This document shows, piece by piece, positions 40,182 to 49,670 of a stretch of DNA of 64,000 nucleotides (the stretch's first letter is position 1; every line of letters starts with the position of its first letter). Below the pieces are notes generated by a model, which made no database searches, was not told the origin of the DNA, and saw nothing but the letters and a program-made list of their open reading frames with translations. This DNA comes from Heterodera schachtii (taxonomy: Eukaryota; Nematoda; Chromadorea; Rhabditida; Heteroderidae), in contig SIJG01000059.1 in the NCBI GenBank assembly GCA_023374025.1, positions 265,286-329,285 of the forward strand, in the 5' to 3' direction. A program made the translations under genes and the position numbers.

Positions 40182-40735
40182 ATGAACAGACGGTAATTAA
40201 TTTTTTTTAATTACAAATTTTTCATTTACCAACACATTTTTACGAATTTCAGTTGGATTTGTAGCGATGTTTGGATGGACATTCTCCCATCTTTTGACCA
40301 TGCTCAACTTGGACTCAAAATGGCATTGCCTTATGACCGTTTTGATGTTTTGGTTGACAAACATTTTGATGGAAAAAACGAATTGACAATTTGGAAAGAA
40401 ATCGAAATTCGCAAGGACAAAGCAGGACCAAATGCAAACGAAAATGGACCGAAACCAAAAGTGTCGATTCGAATCGATGGCAGTGAAAATTGTGTGGAAT
40501 TTACGTCTGTACCGATCGATACCAATTTTGTGGATTTTCCGTTGTCGGACCATTCATTGCCCAACAAAATCTGCTTTAAAAGCGTTCGGATTGAGTAATT
40601 TGAACTTTTGTAATTATTAAAGCATTTCATAATTCTTCAGCTACATGACCATTCCGTGATCAAATTTCTCCGCTCCAAAAAGCGATTCTTTGACCGAAAT
40701 GGCACCAAATTGGAGTTGTATGTGTCTCCTTAAAG
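40182..40735 (+). pseudogene. F1 copy A, F-box-like gene, truncated
   Basis: Exon 1 is the 11-nt ATGAACAGACG (40182-40192). Exon 2 (40253-40594) reads the full F-box-like start (WICSDVWMDILPSFD, then LGLKMALPYDRFDVLVDKHF) with a 22-residue insertion relative to other copies around the Asn/Gly-rich ANENGPK region. Exon 3 begins at 40641, but one T is missing in the conserved TACATTGACCATTCC, which shifts the frame, and homology ends at about 40735. Exons 4 and 5 are absent. The hAT MITE h3 ends 52 bp before the start codon, so its own promoter has also been displaced. A pseudogene. Confidence 0.85.
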
Positions 40736-40957
40736 TTTCCAATTGGTATTAAATCTATGAACGAAATTTTTTTTCAAAATAAGTGGAGGGAGGTCTCGAA
40801 ACAGGCCAACTCCGTCTCACCAACTCCCAGCAGATCACACCACTGTATTAAATGTACGTTTTATTCGAACGAAATAATCAACAAAAGTATTTCTAAGAGA
40901 AAATGATGGCACAAAATCCGTTTCCTATTGATGAGATCGATCATTTCTCAAATATAA

Positions 40958-42106
40958 TTAATTTCCGTTGCTCTGATCCGCTTCTTCTTCTTCTTCCACT
41001 GATGGTGGCAACAATGGCCTAAAATTATTTTTATTTTTCGACAATCAAAAATTGCTGTTGCTGCTCACCCAATGCAATCATTTCCACCCAACAAATCAAA
41101 TCGGATATTGTTCAAATTGGCACCCGAATAATTGGCATGCACCAATTCAAATTGTTCAGTTGGCATTGCTCCCACATGCAAATAAAATTGAATTGTGTAA
41201 CTGACAGAAGTGGTGGCACAGCGAAATGTCTAAACAAAAAAATTGGTAAATCAAAACAATTTAACAAAATATGGCGAGATGACCTCTTTGAAGTTGTCCA
41301 CCCATTCGAGATTCAATGGACCAAAATAACCATTGCAACAGAATCGTTTCGGTTGACCATTGGTGGTCGGAGTGTGAAGCCATTTGGCCAACGCTTGGCC
41401 AACAGTTACATTTGGCCCATCGTCAGCAATTCCATCGGGTAACAGAAAACCAGAATCGATTGAATTCAATTGAATGGAATCGGTGAGAAATGTCGGTGAA
41501 ATGCGACTGCGCAAATTGTCCAAATCATCGCCATCGATAAAGGAAAAATGGCGAAGGTTTGTCGCAAAAATTTGCCAAATTTCACTGGCCAAAACATCCC
41601 AAATCCGCAGATCATCTTCGGTTTCGTATGAATGCACATCCAACGCCAAATTGGTGCCACTTCTGTCCCAAATTTGTTTGTTGGAACGCAGAAATGTGAG
41701 CACAGAATGGTCAATGTAGCTGAAGAAACATAAAATGCATTAATATAAACAAAAAAAAAGCTGAAAATTACTCAATCTGAAGGAAACGAAAACGAATTTT
41801 GTTGGGCAGCGAATGGTCCGGCAACGGAAATTCCACAAATGTGCCATCGATCAGTACAGACAGTTTCGTTTTTGGTCCTTTGTCCTTGCGAATTCTTATT
41901 TCTCTCCAAATTGTCAATTCCGTTTTTCCGTCAAAATGTTTGTCCACCAAAACATCGAAACGGTCGGAAAGCAATGCCATTTTGAGTCCGAGTTGAGCAT
42001 GGTCAAAAGATGGGAGAATGTCCATCCAAACGTCGCTACAAATCCAACTGAAACATGGAAAATAAAAATTTGCAATTTTTCAAAAAATTGCTTACCGTCT
42101 GTTCAT
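40958..42106 (-). CDS. F1 copy B, F-box-like protein, intact with short exon 4
   Basis: Five exons: 42096-42106, 41772-42047, 41284-41719, 41069-41229 and 40958-41018, all with GT-AG borders and compatible phases, giving 314 residues. Residues about 5-45 form a degenerate F-box (ICSDVWMDILPSF, then LGLKMALLSDRFDVLVD). F-box proteins usually link substrates to SCF ubiquitin ligases through SKP1; whether this one binds SKP1 is inference. Exon 3 is a nematode-specific, LRR-like region (SNKQIWDRSGT, IWDVLASEIW, NLRSRISPTFL, LPDGIADDGPN). Exon 4 lacks about 45 residues found in copies D, E and I, including the RCPI block, but the deletion keeps the frame. The tail is Glu-rich (five in a row) and ends in SNGN. 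A TATATAAA box lies about 40 bp upstream of the ATG. It is arranged tail-to-tail with A's remnant and head-to-head with copy C. Confidence 0.85.
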
Positions 42107-42145
42107 TTTTGCGCTATTCTGAATCAGAAATGTCTTTTCGACGCC

Positions 42146-42153
42146 TTTATATA
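42146..42153 (-). promoter_or_regulatory. TATA box of F1 copy B
   Basis: On the minus strand GGGTATATAAAGG sits about 40 bp upstream of the ATG. The leader (GTCGAAAAGACATTTC) resembles the sequence before copy A (GTCGAAAAGACTTTTTG), so A and B shared a promoter type that differs from that of copies D and H. Confidence 0.6.
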
Positions 42154-42244
42154 CCCAAATAAAAGTGAGCGATTTGAAAACGGATGGAGGGATTAAAATG
42201 ATTTGTTGGCCAAAAATAATGGCCATAACGCATTAATTTATAAC

Positions 42245-43131
42245 TCGGCCTCAAAATGGCATTGCTTTCCGACCGTTTCTATGTTTTAGTGGACAAACAT
42301 TTTGACGGAAAAACGGAATTGACAATTTGGAGAGAAATAAGAATTCGCAAGGACGAAGAAATTGGACCGAAACCAATATTTTTTGTCTCTTTGAAAAATT
42401 TGGTATTTCCATTGCCTGCGCGCGCATCCGCTGCCGGGTCAATGGCAACTCGTACAAAGGCAACTCGTACAATTTTTAGTGGGTGTGGCCATAACTTTTT
42501 TTAAAATCAACCAAATTCTTCAAACTTGATATCATTCGAATGTTCTCCAAGTTTAGAAGCGATCATTAAGCAGAAGCTAAGAGATTAAGCATCTCACAAA
42601 AAAGTTATAATTTCAAGAATATTAAAAATCCACAAAAGCAGACTTTTTGGCAATTTATAAATCATAACTTTTTGCTGAGATGATTAATCTCTTAGCTTCT
42701 GCTTAATGATCGCTTCTAAACTTGGAGAGCATTCGAATGATATCAAGTTTGAAGAATTTGGTTGAGTTAAAAAAAAGTTATGGCCACACACATTAAAAAT
42801 TGTACGAGTTGCCTTTGTACGAGTTGCCCTGACACCCCGCTGCCAAACAAAATCCGCTTTAAGGACCTTCGGATTAAGTAATTTGAACTTTTGATATATT
42901 AAAGCTTTTTAATATTTCTTCAGGTACATTGACCATTCTGTGCTCAAATTTCTCCGTTCCAACAAGCAAATTTGGGACATAATTGGCACCAATTTGAAGT
43001 TTTATATTGAACATTGTGACCAGCAAATTTGGGATGTTTTGGCCCGAGAAATTTGGCCAATTTTTGCGACAAACATTCGCTATCTGAGCATTCTGAACAG
43101 TGGCAATTGACAATTTGAAGATCTTCTGGCC
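42245..43131 (+). pseudogene. F1 copy C, interrupted by a foldback and truncated
   Basis: Homology starts inside exon 2 at CTCGGCCTCAAAATGG, so the 5' end is missing. Exon 2 reads LGLKMALLSDRFYVLVDKHF to about 42435, is split by foldback FB-b (42436-42836), and resumes at 42837 with the exon end. Intron 2 and about 190 bp of exon 3 follow (IDHSVLKFLRSNKQIWD, then FGMFWPEKFGQF-type coding in shifted frame), ending where TIR element II begins at 43132. No exons 4 or 5 remain. It is a non-functional relic with two independent insertions at its borders. Confidence 0.85.
42428..42844. mobile_element. Foldback element FB-b in exon 2 of F1 copy C, with 8-bp duplication
   Basis: Element 42436-42836 (401 bp) is flanked by CCGCTGCC on both sides (42428-42435, 42837-42844), which is coding sequence of the interrupted exon. 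Each end carries the word GGCAACTCGTACAAA twice in tandem, then GTGGCCATAACTTTTTT. The arms of about 165 bp match at roughly nine positions in ten and contain TTGATATCATTCGAATG and CTAAGAGATTAA. The loop is about 60 bp. No coding capacity. It shares the ATAACTTTTTT and ATATCATTCGAA core with FB-a. Confidence 0.9.
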
Positions 43132-43639
43132 GGCGCGCTGTCAAAATCCTGATGCGTCGAAATCCCGACGCGTCGAAATCCCGACTAAGCCAAAATGAGT
43201 CGTAATCCCGACGCGTCGAAATCCCGACGCGTCATAATCCCGACGAGTCGAAATCCCGATGCGTCGAAATCCCGACGCGTCGAAATCCCGACTAAGCCAA
43301 AATGAGTCATAATCCCGACGCGTCGAAATCCCGACGCGTCATAATCCCGACGAGTCGAAATCCCGATGCGTCGAAATCCCGACAAGCTAAAAATAGTCAT
43401 AATCCCGACAAATTTAAAAATTCGCAAAAATCGAACCTAAAGCTTCGGGAAATGAAATTTTAAAATAAAAAAGCACAAAGGATGTTTGCTTTTGTTAATT
43501 GTGTAAATGTTAATAACAACAAAAACAAAAATTAATATATTAAATGAACACATTCAAAGGGAAATTCACGAGTGTATCTTCCATGTTTTCATAGTCTTTC
43601 AAATGTTCTTTATCCCTCAATTTGAAGACCCAAGAGCCG

Positions 43640-43870
43640 TCATATGAATTTCGGGCCAGGTTCAAACAAGTAATTTGAAAACGGACGATAGTTTAAATTT
43701 TCCGAGCCGAGTTCAAACTTGATGATGGTGTGTTGTTCTTCAAAATCACCGTCGTGGTCATTGTCCACTCTGTCGTTGTAGTTTTGCTTACGTTGATCAG
43801 AATTTGCTGCGTTTTCACTGTTGTTGCTGCTCATAAACTTGCGTTTACGCCATTTTTCATTTTCTTTCGG
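43640..43870 (-). pseudogene. Coding relic inside TIR element II
   Basis: A minus-strand frame entering from about 43865 with a basic WRKRKF stretch, then Asn/Asp/Ser-rich sequence (MSSNNSENAANSD, DNDHDGDFEEQH) and ending FEPGPKFI and a stop. TIR element III carries a related basic start (SRKRMFLNNND) at the matching place near 49330 on the same strand. These are probably remnants of the protein of the autonomous parent. I do not recognise the family. Confidence 0.4.
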
Positions 43871-44108
43871 TTAATTAAGCTTTCTAAATGTTGAAATTAA
43901 GAAAATTAAACACTTTCTCGATTAATTCAAAGGAAATAAATGTTTTAAATTATTTTTAAATTTGTCGGGATTATGACTATTTTTAGCTTAGTCGGGATTT
44001 CGACGCATCGGGATTTCGACGCGTCGGCATTATGACGCGTCGGGATTTCGACGCATCGGGATTTCGACGCGTCGGCATTATGACGCGTCGGGATTTCGAC
44101 GCGTCGGG

Positions 44109-44751
44109 ATTATGACTAGGGATGTGACTTTTAGGTTTTAACTATTTTTTTTGCTCAATTGATTTGAAGAAAGGAGCTCAAAAAACGCATTTCTGCATTA
44201 AAATTTTTCGATTCTGAGGTCACTATCGGTCACTAGAAATCACTATTTTGGCCTTTCGTCACTAAAATAGTTAAAAGTCACTATTTGGGCGTTTTGTCAC
44301 TATTTTTTCACTTTTTTGGCATTTTTTGGAAAATTCCTTAACAAAAATGCAATAAAAACGAAAAATACACCCCTAAGAATCGACCTAAAATTTTTTTTCA
44401 AAAAAGGCACCCCTAAGAATTGACCTAAAAAATTTTTCAAAAAATACCACTAAGAATTGGAAAATTTTCATAAAAAATTTCCCCCAAATTTTTTTTTCTT
44501 GGCAAAATTTTTGGTTTAAAAAATGTCAATTTTTGCTGAGAAAATATTAGAAAGGAAATGTACCTCATTTGCAACTGCAATCAGTGAATAAAAATTATTT
44601 TTGCTCAATTTTGGCTGAAAATTATGTCACTATTCGTCACTATTTTGGACTTTTTGTCACTATTTTGTCACTATTTTGGCATTTTTGCTCACTATTTTAG
44701 TTAACTATTTTGGGATTTTTGGTCACTAAAAGTCACATCCCTAATTATGAC
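44109..44751. mobile_element. hAT-type MITE h1 nested in TIR element II
   Basis: Element 44117-44743 (627 bp) has perfect terminal inverted repeats TAGGGATGTGACTTTTAG and CTAAAAGTCACATCCCTA and is flanked by the 8-bp repeat ATTATGAC (44109-44116, 44744-44751), which is itself part of the host array word. Near both ends a GTCACTATTTTGG-type word is iterated. The segment GAAGAAAGGAGCTCAAAAAA with GCATTTCTGC is shared with h4 at 47.8 kb. No protein. TAGGG ends plus an 8-bp duplication are the marks of hAT elements. Confidence 0.92.
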
Positions 44752-44791
44752 GCATCGGGATTTCGACGCATCGGGATTTTGACGGGCAGCG

Positions 44792-45270
44792 ATTCAAAGC
44801 ATGGAGAATCCAGGAAAAAAAATGTATTTACATAAAAATGGAATCCCTATTAATCATTTTATGAGTCCAATCGTCGACAATTTTGCTTACTTTTTGCTTT
44901 CAATTAATACCAAAATGGACGGTTTATTTTGAAATGGACAGAATTATGGTACAAAAAATCAAGAATGTTTAGCTGGTTGGACTCATAAAATGCCAATGAA
45001 CTCATAAACATTGAATTGACTTTAATTTGCAATGGAATTCGGTTTTTCAGTCTTCTTGACGACGCTTCTCCAGGGCCTAGTGATCAGCAGCAGAAATGAA
45101 TTAATTAATCAATTAATTGGTGTAATTATGTGACCGAAATGATAGGTTGGTGGCACTTTGCCATTTCAATAGTGTATATATAGTAATATTTGTATGTATT
45201 TGAATCATTTCCGTTGTATTTTATGTGCATGTAATTAATTAATTAATTGTGAGTAATTGTTGATAAAAAA
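44792..45270 (+). pseudogene. 3' end of an F2 gene (relic F2-0)
   Basis: Contains the end of a last intron and the last exon (45051-45099) after TTTTTCAG, encoding LLDDASPGPSDQQQK and a TGA. The 3' UTR (GTGCATGTAATTAATTAATT, then GTGAGTAATTGTTGATAAAA) matches the one after copy F2-1 at 47.68 kb. Everything 5' of the last intron is missing; the left border is the end of TIR element II. The intron also carries the TTATGAGTCCAATC word that ends foldback FB-d. Confidence 0.8.
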
Positions 45271-45558
45271 TGGCTAATGATAAAACGGGAAAAGCTGGGG
45301 GATATTCGAGACGCAAAAAGGATGAGGAATTTGAAAATTTCACCTCATCGTCCAACCAAAAGCCCAAAATGAGGCTAATTAGATAAAAGCCTTAAAAAGA
45401 TCTTTTTTTTCCAATTCCGGTCATTTTGTTGCTGCAATGTCTTCAACAATTCTAAAAAGGGATGAGAAAATTTGATATAAAAGATATAATTAAAACAAAA
45501 AAAGTTTCAGAATTTAAACGACCGTTTAATAAAATCGCGCAAAAATTGCCAAAAAAAA

Positions 45559-47575
45559 ATGAGTATAAAAGTGGTTGCTTTTCCTGCGCCACTTTCATTA
45601 TTATTATTCATTCGCCGTTTATTTGTGTTCGTCTCTATCTCCGACCTTTTCTCCCTGACAATGTCTTTAAAAGTGATTCTGTACGTTTTGCGCATTTCTT
45701 CTCAACATTTACCCTTTTCCTTCTCATTTTTTAGTCTGATCGCTGTGCCAATGTTTGTCATTTGTTGTGCCATCCTTTTGAAGTATTGGGACCGTTTCAA
45801 AAAACCACCAAAACACCAACGAGGCCATCACAAAACTGAAAGAGTGCCGGAAACTGTCTTAACAATTGAAAGAGTGCCGGAAATTGTCTTAACAATTTGC
45901 CTCGACGAAATGTCAGACAATCGGAAAGAAGCCGTTAAAAAGATGGCAAAACCAATGTAAATTAAAATGTCAATTTTAAATTTCATTTTCAATTTAAATT
46001 TTATTTTTGTTTTCCCAATTTTTCAGCTTTATCTGCAGCGATTGTTGGCTTTTGGTGTTCGATTTTCTTGCGCCTTCTCAGCTCGGCCTTGGAATTGCAC
46101 TGATTAGCCACCGCTTTGACATTTACGTGGATGAACACTTCAGGACACGCAAATGGAAATTGGACGAAATGCGAATTTGCCACAAAATTGGAGAGAATGG
46201 CACCAAGCAAATGCAAATTGCCAATTCCGCAAAATCCGTTGCCCAACAAAGTCATCGGATTCAGACACATTCAGATCATGTAAAAAACTGATGAATTTGG
46301 AATTTTTCGTCTACATTTACGGTTTTAAGGTACATCGATTAAAATACCGTCACATTCTTTGTTATGCTCAACATTTGCCCAATGTTTCGCCATTCAATTC
46401 GTGTGATCTTTTTTGAATACCATCGCTTTTCGTCGTTTGCGTCAATTGGCCCCGTCATTGCTCAACGATTGTCCATCACTTCGCTGTGTTTCTTTCGATG
46501 ATGCCATTCTGCCCGAATTTCCGGCCAATGAAAGTGCCAATGCTTCGGATGGTCAAGCGGTGGCCAAATGGTTGTTGATGCCACGTCCGGATGGTCGGAT
46601 CAAGTGGCTCCAATGCTCTATTAATTCACCGGATCAATGGTCGTCAACGATGGAACAGTTTAAAGCGGTGATTATCCCTATTTAATTGGGTTTTTTCTAT
46701 GCTTTTTTTGTCCCATTTTTAGGCATTTTCTAATGCTTCTTCTCCGGTTACTTTTTGCATTCACTTTCTGCTGTCTTCTCCGATTGACTCCGCTGTGCCA
46801 TTTCATCGGATCAATGAAGTGACTGGAAAGAAATTGGAACTGAAACAATTTGCCCTCGATGATTTTGAGCTCTTCCGTGGCCCAATTGGATGGGATGAAC
46901 GAAATACGGAAAATATGAGGGCAGAATTCAAAGCTCGACAGAACCCAATTGACATTGTGATCAGCGATGGCGGATTCGACGATGGGTGAACAATTTTAAA
47001 ATGCTTAATGATTTTATGAGTCCAATCGTCGACAGTTTTGCCTAGACATTATGCTTCAATTTGTATAAAGAATGTACGGTTTTGTTTTGAAATGGACAGA
47101 ATTATTGGTACTAAAAAGCAAGGCTCTATTGCAGTTCACACGACCATAATTTTTTTTTTTTTTGCAACTTTAACTTTTTATAGAAGTATCCAAATTAAAC
47201 TTTCTTAGTATCATTTGATAGCGCCTAAGAGTCCTCTATTAGTCTGCAAAATTTCAAAGAATTTCGTTGTGTTTCAAAAAAGTTATGGTCAAAAATACTT
47301 AGAAAATCAATTTTTTTTTTTTTAATTTTCTATTCATACCTTTTTGAAACATAACGAAATTCTTTGAAGTTTTGCAGACTAATTGAGGACCCTTAGCGCT
47401 ATCAAATGATACTAAGCAAGGATGATTAGTTGATTTGACTCATAAAATGCCATTGACTTATAATTTTCAATGGAATAATCATCGTTTTTTCAGTCTTCTC
47501 GACGACGCTTCTCCCGGGCCGAGTGATCAGCAGAAGAAAGGGACCAACCAATTGATTGGTGACGAAATTGTCTGA
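45559..47575 (+). pseudogene. F2-1, second F-box-like subfamily, degenerate
   Basis: By family comparison the start is MSDNRKEA at 45910, exon 1 45910-45956, exon 2 from 46027 (ICSDCWLLVFDFLAPSQLGL, an F-box-like start). At about 46210 a stretch of roughly 23 bases is missing, which throws the PIPQNPLPNKVIGF block out of frame, and intron 2/exon 3 lost about 90 bp near 46330-46400. The rest is well kept: exon 3 to about 46670 (RRLRQLAPSLLNDCPS, NASDGQAVAKWLL), exon 4 46723-46985, exon 5 47494-47575 (LLDDASPGPSDQQKK). The last intron contains foldback FB-c. An open frame runs in phase into exon 1 from 45559, with a hydrophobic segment and a duplicated ERVPE-x-VLTI motif. Exon 4 shares its fold-level pattern with exon 4 of F1. 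Confidence 0.75.
47124..47413. mobile_element. Foldback element FB-c in the last intron of F2-1
   Basis: Inverted arms around a T-rich centre: left TTAGTATCATTTGATAGCGC, then CCTCTATTAGTCTGCAAAA and TTTCAAAAAAGTTATGG; the right arm repeats these inverted. The left arm extends about 80 bp further than the right. AAGCAAGG occurs on both sides (47116-47123, 47414-47421). The corresponding intron at 44.97 kb lacks the insert, supporting recent insertion, but the right terminus seems shortened, so the repeat may not be the original duplication. Confidence 0.65.
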
Positions 47576-47736
47576 CCGAAAAGATTTTGGAATTTTGCCA
47601 TTTAAATATTGCCTAATTGTTTGTTTGTTTGTATTTGACTTTTCTTGATCGCAAATGCGTCCATTTCCATTGTATTTTAATGTGCATGTAATTAATTAAT
47701 TGTGAGTAATTATTCGTTGATAAAATGGCTAATAAT

Positions 47737-48060
47737 TAGGGTTCGAAGTTTTATGATTTTGCATATTTTTTCTGCGCATATGCTATGAAGAAAGGGGCTC
47801 AAAAATAGCATTTCTGCGTTAAAATTTTTTGGTTTGGTGAAGGTTTTTAGTGCATATAAAAGCATATTTTAGGGGTTTTTGAGAATAAATGCATATTTCA
47901 CCATTTTGGCATTTTGAGAGCATATTTCGGTCTACACCCTTAAAAATCGAAAAAATTTTAAATTTTTGGAAGAACTCCTGGAAAATTTTTTTTTACATAA
48001 AAATGTAATTTTGTTTTAGCATATAATAAAAATTTGAAAATTCAATATTTTTGCAATTGT
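47737..48060. mobile_element. hAT-like MITE h4, right end missing
   Basis: Starts TAGGGTTCGAAGTTTTATG in the 3' UTR copy of F2-1. The interior GAAGAAAGGGGCTCAAAAAT with GCATTTCTGCGTTAAAA closely matches h1 at 44.17 kb, but the word iterated near the end is GCATATTTT instead of TCACTATTTTGG. No inverted right terminus is found before unrelated sequence starts near 48060, so the element is truncated. Confidence 0.6.
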
Positions 48061-48067
48061 CTAAAAA

Positions 48068-48180
48068 ATGCTCCTTAGCCCTTGTTTTCAGTGTACCAAG
48101 GGAGTTGAAGAAGCCAACCTTTTCCCAGGTATTAATATTGGAAAATCATGGATTGAAAAAATTTTGAGTGACATTGTCAA
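48068..48180 (+). other. Coding-like scrap, unrecognised
   Basis: A plus-strand open stretch with CFQCTKGVEEANLFPG followed by GKSWIEKILSD, joined to the inverse of an F1 exon 3 fragment. TTTTCAG before TGTACC and CAGGTATT after CCC could be splice sites of a small exon. No family recognised. Confidence 0.25.
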
Positions 48181-48181
48181 A

Positions 48182-48406
48182 TCTCAAATGGCGAATGTTT
48201 GTCGCAAAAACGGGCCAAATTTCATTGGCCAAAACATCCCAAATTGGTTGTTCATTTGAAATAGACAACTCCAAATCGGTGCCACTTCTGTCCCAAATTT
48301 GCTTGTTGGCATGGAGAAATGCAATGACGGAATGGTCAATGTAACTGAAGAAACATACAAATGCTTTAATATACAAAAAAATTTGAAATTACTGAAGGTC
48401 CTTACA
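48182..48406 (-). pseudogene. F1 fragment: end of exon 2 and start of exon 3
   Basis: Reading on the minus strand, a short exon 2 end (48389-48406), an intron and about 160 bp of exon 3 from 48344 (YIDHSVIAFLHANKQIWD, then PIWDVLANEIWPVF). Homology stops in the middle of exon 3. No other exon is nearby, so this is a shard. Confidence 0.75.
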
Positions 48407-48554
48407 AACTCGAAAAGTACCATTAATAATGCCTAATTGCGTTTGACTATAAAATCTAAGAAAATCTGTTAAATTTGTTCATTGATATAAGAGACTGATT
48501 ATGATTATCTAACACTTATATTAACGTTTTATCATCCGACATAGGTACCTAGAA

Positions 48555-48682
48555 TTGCATTCGCCTCAAACGACACATTCCCTTTATACCCGACAAACGC
48601 CGACTCCGACATTTCCCTCCCCAAATTGCTACGCTAATATTTTAGTATAAAAATGTCTTTTTTCTTCTCCTCCTTCTCATTC
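48555..48682 (+). promoter_or_regulatory. Core promoter module of F1 copy D (conserved with copy H)
   Basis: TCAAACGAC, CTTTATACC, GACAAACGCCGAC, then GCTACGCTAATATTTTAG and GTATAAAAATG (TATA at 48645-48654), followed by a CTTCTCC pyrimidine-rich start region. The same ordered blocks occur on the minus strand at 60612-60736 before copy H. The TIR element III inserted 28 bp after the TATA box, so the ATG of copy D is now about 1 kb downstream. Confidence 0.75.
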
Positions 48683-49600
48683 GGCGCGCTGTCAAAATGT
48701 CCCTGCGTCATAATGTCCCCGCGTCATAATGTCCCCGCGTCATAATGTCCCCGAGTCATAATGTCCCTGCGTCATAATGTCCCCGCGTCATAATGTCCCC
48801 CAAGCTAAAATCAGTCACAATGTCCCCAATTAAAATTAGCGAAAAAACCGAAAAATACATAATTTTAAGGTCCAAAAACACGAAATACCATAGAAAATTT
48901 ATCAGAATCATAAAACAACAATAAAAGGTGCTAAAAAGACAATGTAATATTTCCAATTAATTGAAAAGATAACAAAAAACAAAAATGGACAAATTTTAAA
49001 GTACATGCATGGTTGAACTAATTTTTTCATGGTCCTTTATTTTTCCTGGGTGTCCCTCGATATGATGACGAAGAGGGAATGAATTTCGGCATCGTTTATG
49101 TCACCGCAAACGCTTAAAACGTAAAAATTACAGTTGTAATTGTTCAAACATACATCAAAAGTTTGTGGCTTACGATGAACACCCTGACGAATACCAAACG
49201 CACTGACGAAATCAAATAGCTGTTACTGAATCATTCAAATTGTTCTCAATGGCCGGCGATGCTTTGAACTTGCCGTCCAAATGCCACGTTCCACTATTTG
49301 GTCGTTGTTGTTCAAAAACATACGCTTACGACTTTTTTTTGGAGAATTTCAATTTTTTACGATTAATATTGAGTCTAAATGAGTAATTTTACAAAAACAC
49401 GTAGTATGAATTTCGGTTTTTTCGCTAATTTTAATTGGGGACATTTTGACTGATTTTAGCTTGGGGGACATTATGACGCGGGGACATTATGACGCGTGGA
49501 CATTTTGACTGATTTTAGCTTGGGGGACATTATGACGCGGGGACATTATGACGCGGGGACATTATGACGCAGGGACATTTTGACGGGCAGCGTCTCATTC
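48675..49600. mobile_element. TIR element III in the leader of F1 copy D, 8-bp duplication
   Basis: Element 48683-49592 (910 bp), flanked by TCTCATTC (48675-48682, 49593-49600). Ends GGCGCGCTGTCAAAATG and, as reverse complement, CGCTGCCCGTCAAAATG, the same as element II. The subterminal word differs: GCGTCATAATGTCCCC, about seven copies on the left and an inverted array on the right (49440-49580). Copy H at 60 kb has the uninterrupted leader with a single CTCATTC, which gives the empty site. The interior has a minus-strand relic near 49240-49350 related to that of element II. Confidence 0.93.
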
Positions 49601-49670
49601 CATATTCTGAATTTTGGGTCACCAATTAATTGTCAAAACGACAAAAGTATGCTAATTGCAGCAAAATAAA

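Larger units (their letters stand above)
43132..44791. mobile_element. TIR element II, arrays of CGAAATCCCGACGCGT, with nested hAT MITE
   Basis: Left end GGCGCGCTGTCAAAATCC, right end (reverse complement) CGCTGCCCGTCAAAATCC. Left of about 43420 are roughly sixteen copies of a 16-bp word of the form GCGTCGAAATCCCGAC or GCGTCATAATCCCGAC; the right end holds the inverted array (43970-44116 and 44752-44790), split by the hAT MITE h1. The interior has a minus-strand relic frame (43640-43840) preceded by a basic WRKRKF stretch. Unlike elements I, III and IV, the flanks share no target duplication: on the left is F1 copy C, on the right the 3' part of an F2 gene. Confidence 0.85.

Noticed and set aside
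43135..43420. Possible CRISPR-like array
   Set aside because: Short units are directly adjacent without spacers, and the mirrored array at the other end shows these are transposon ends; the genome is eukaryotic.
43185..43427. 80-codon frame with repeated RRDFDASGF motif
   Set aside because: It is a translation of the tandem terminal words of TIR element II, not a protein repeat under selection.
47116..47421. AAGCAAGG as the target duplication of FB-c
   Set aside because: Kept only as a possibility: the right arm appears shortened, so its border with this repeat may not be the original terminus.
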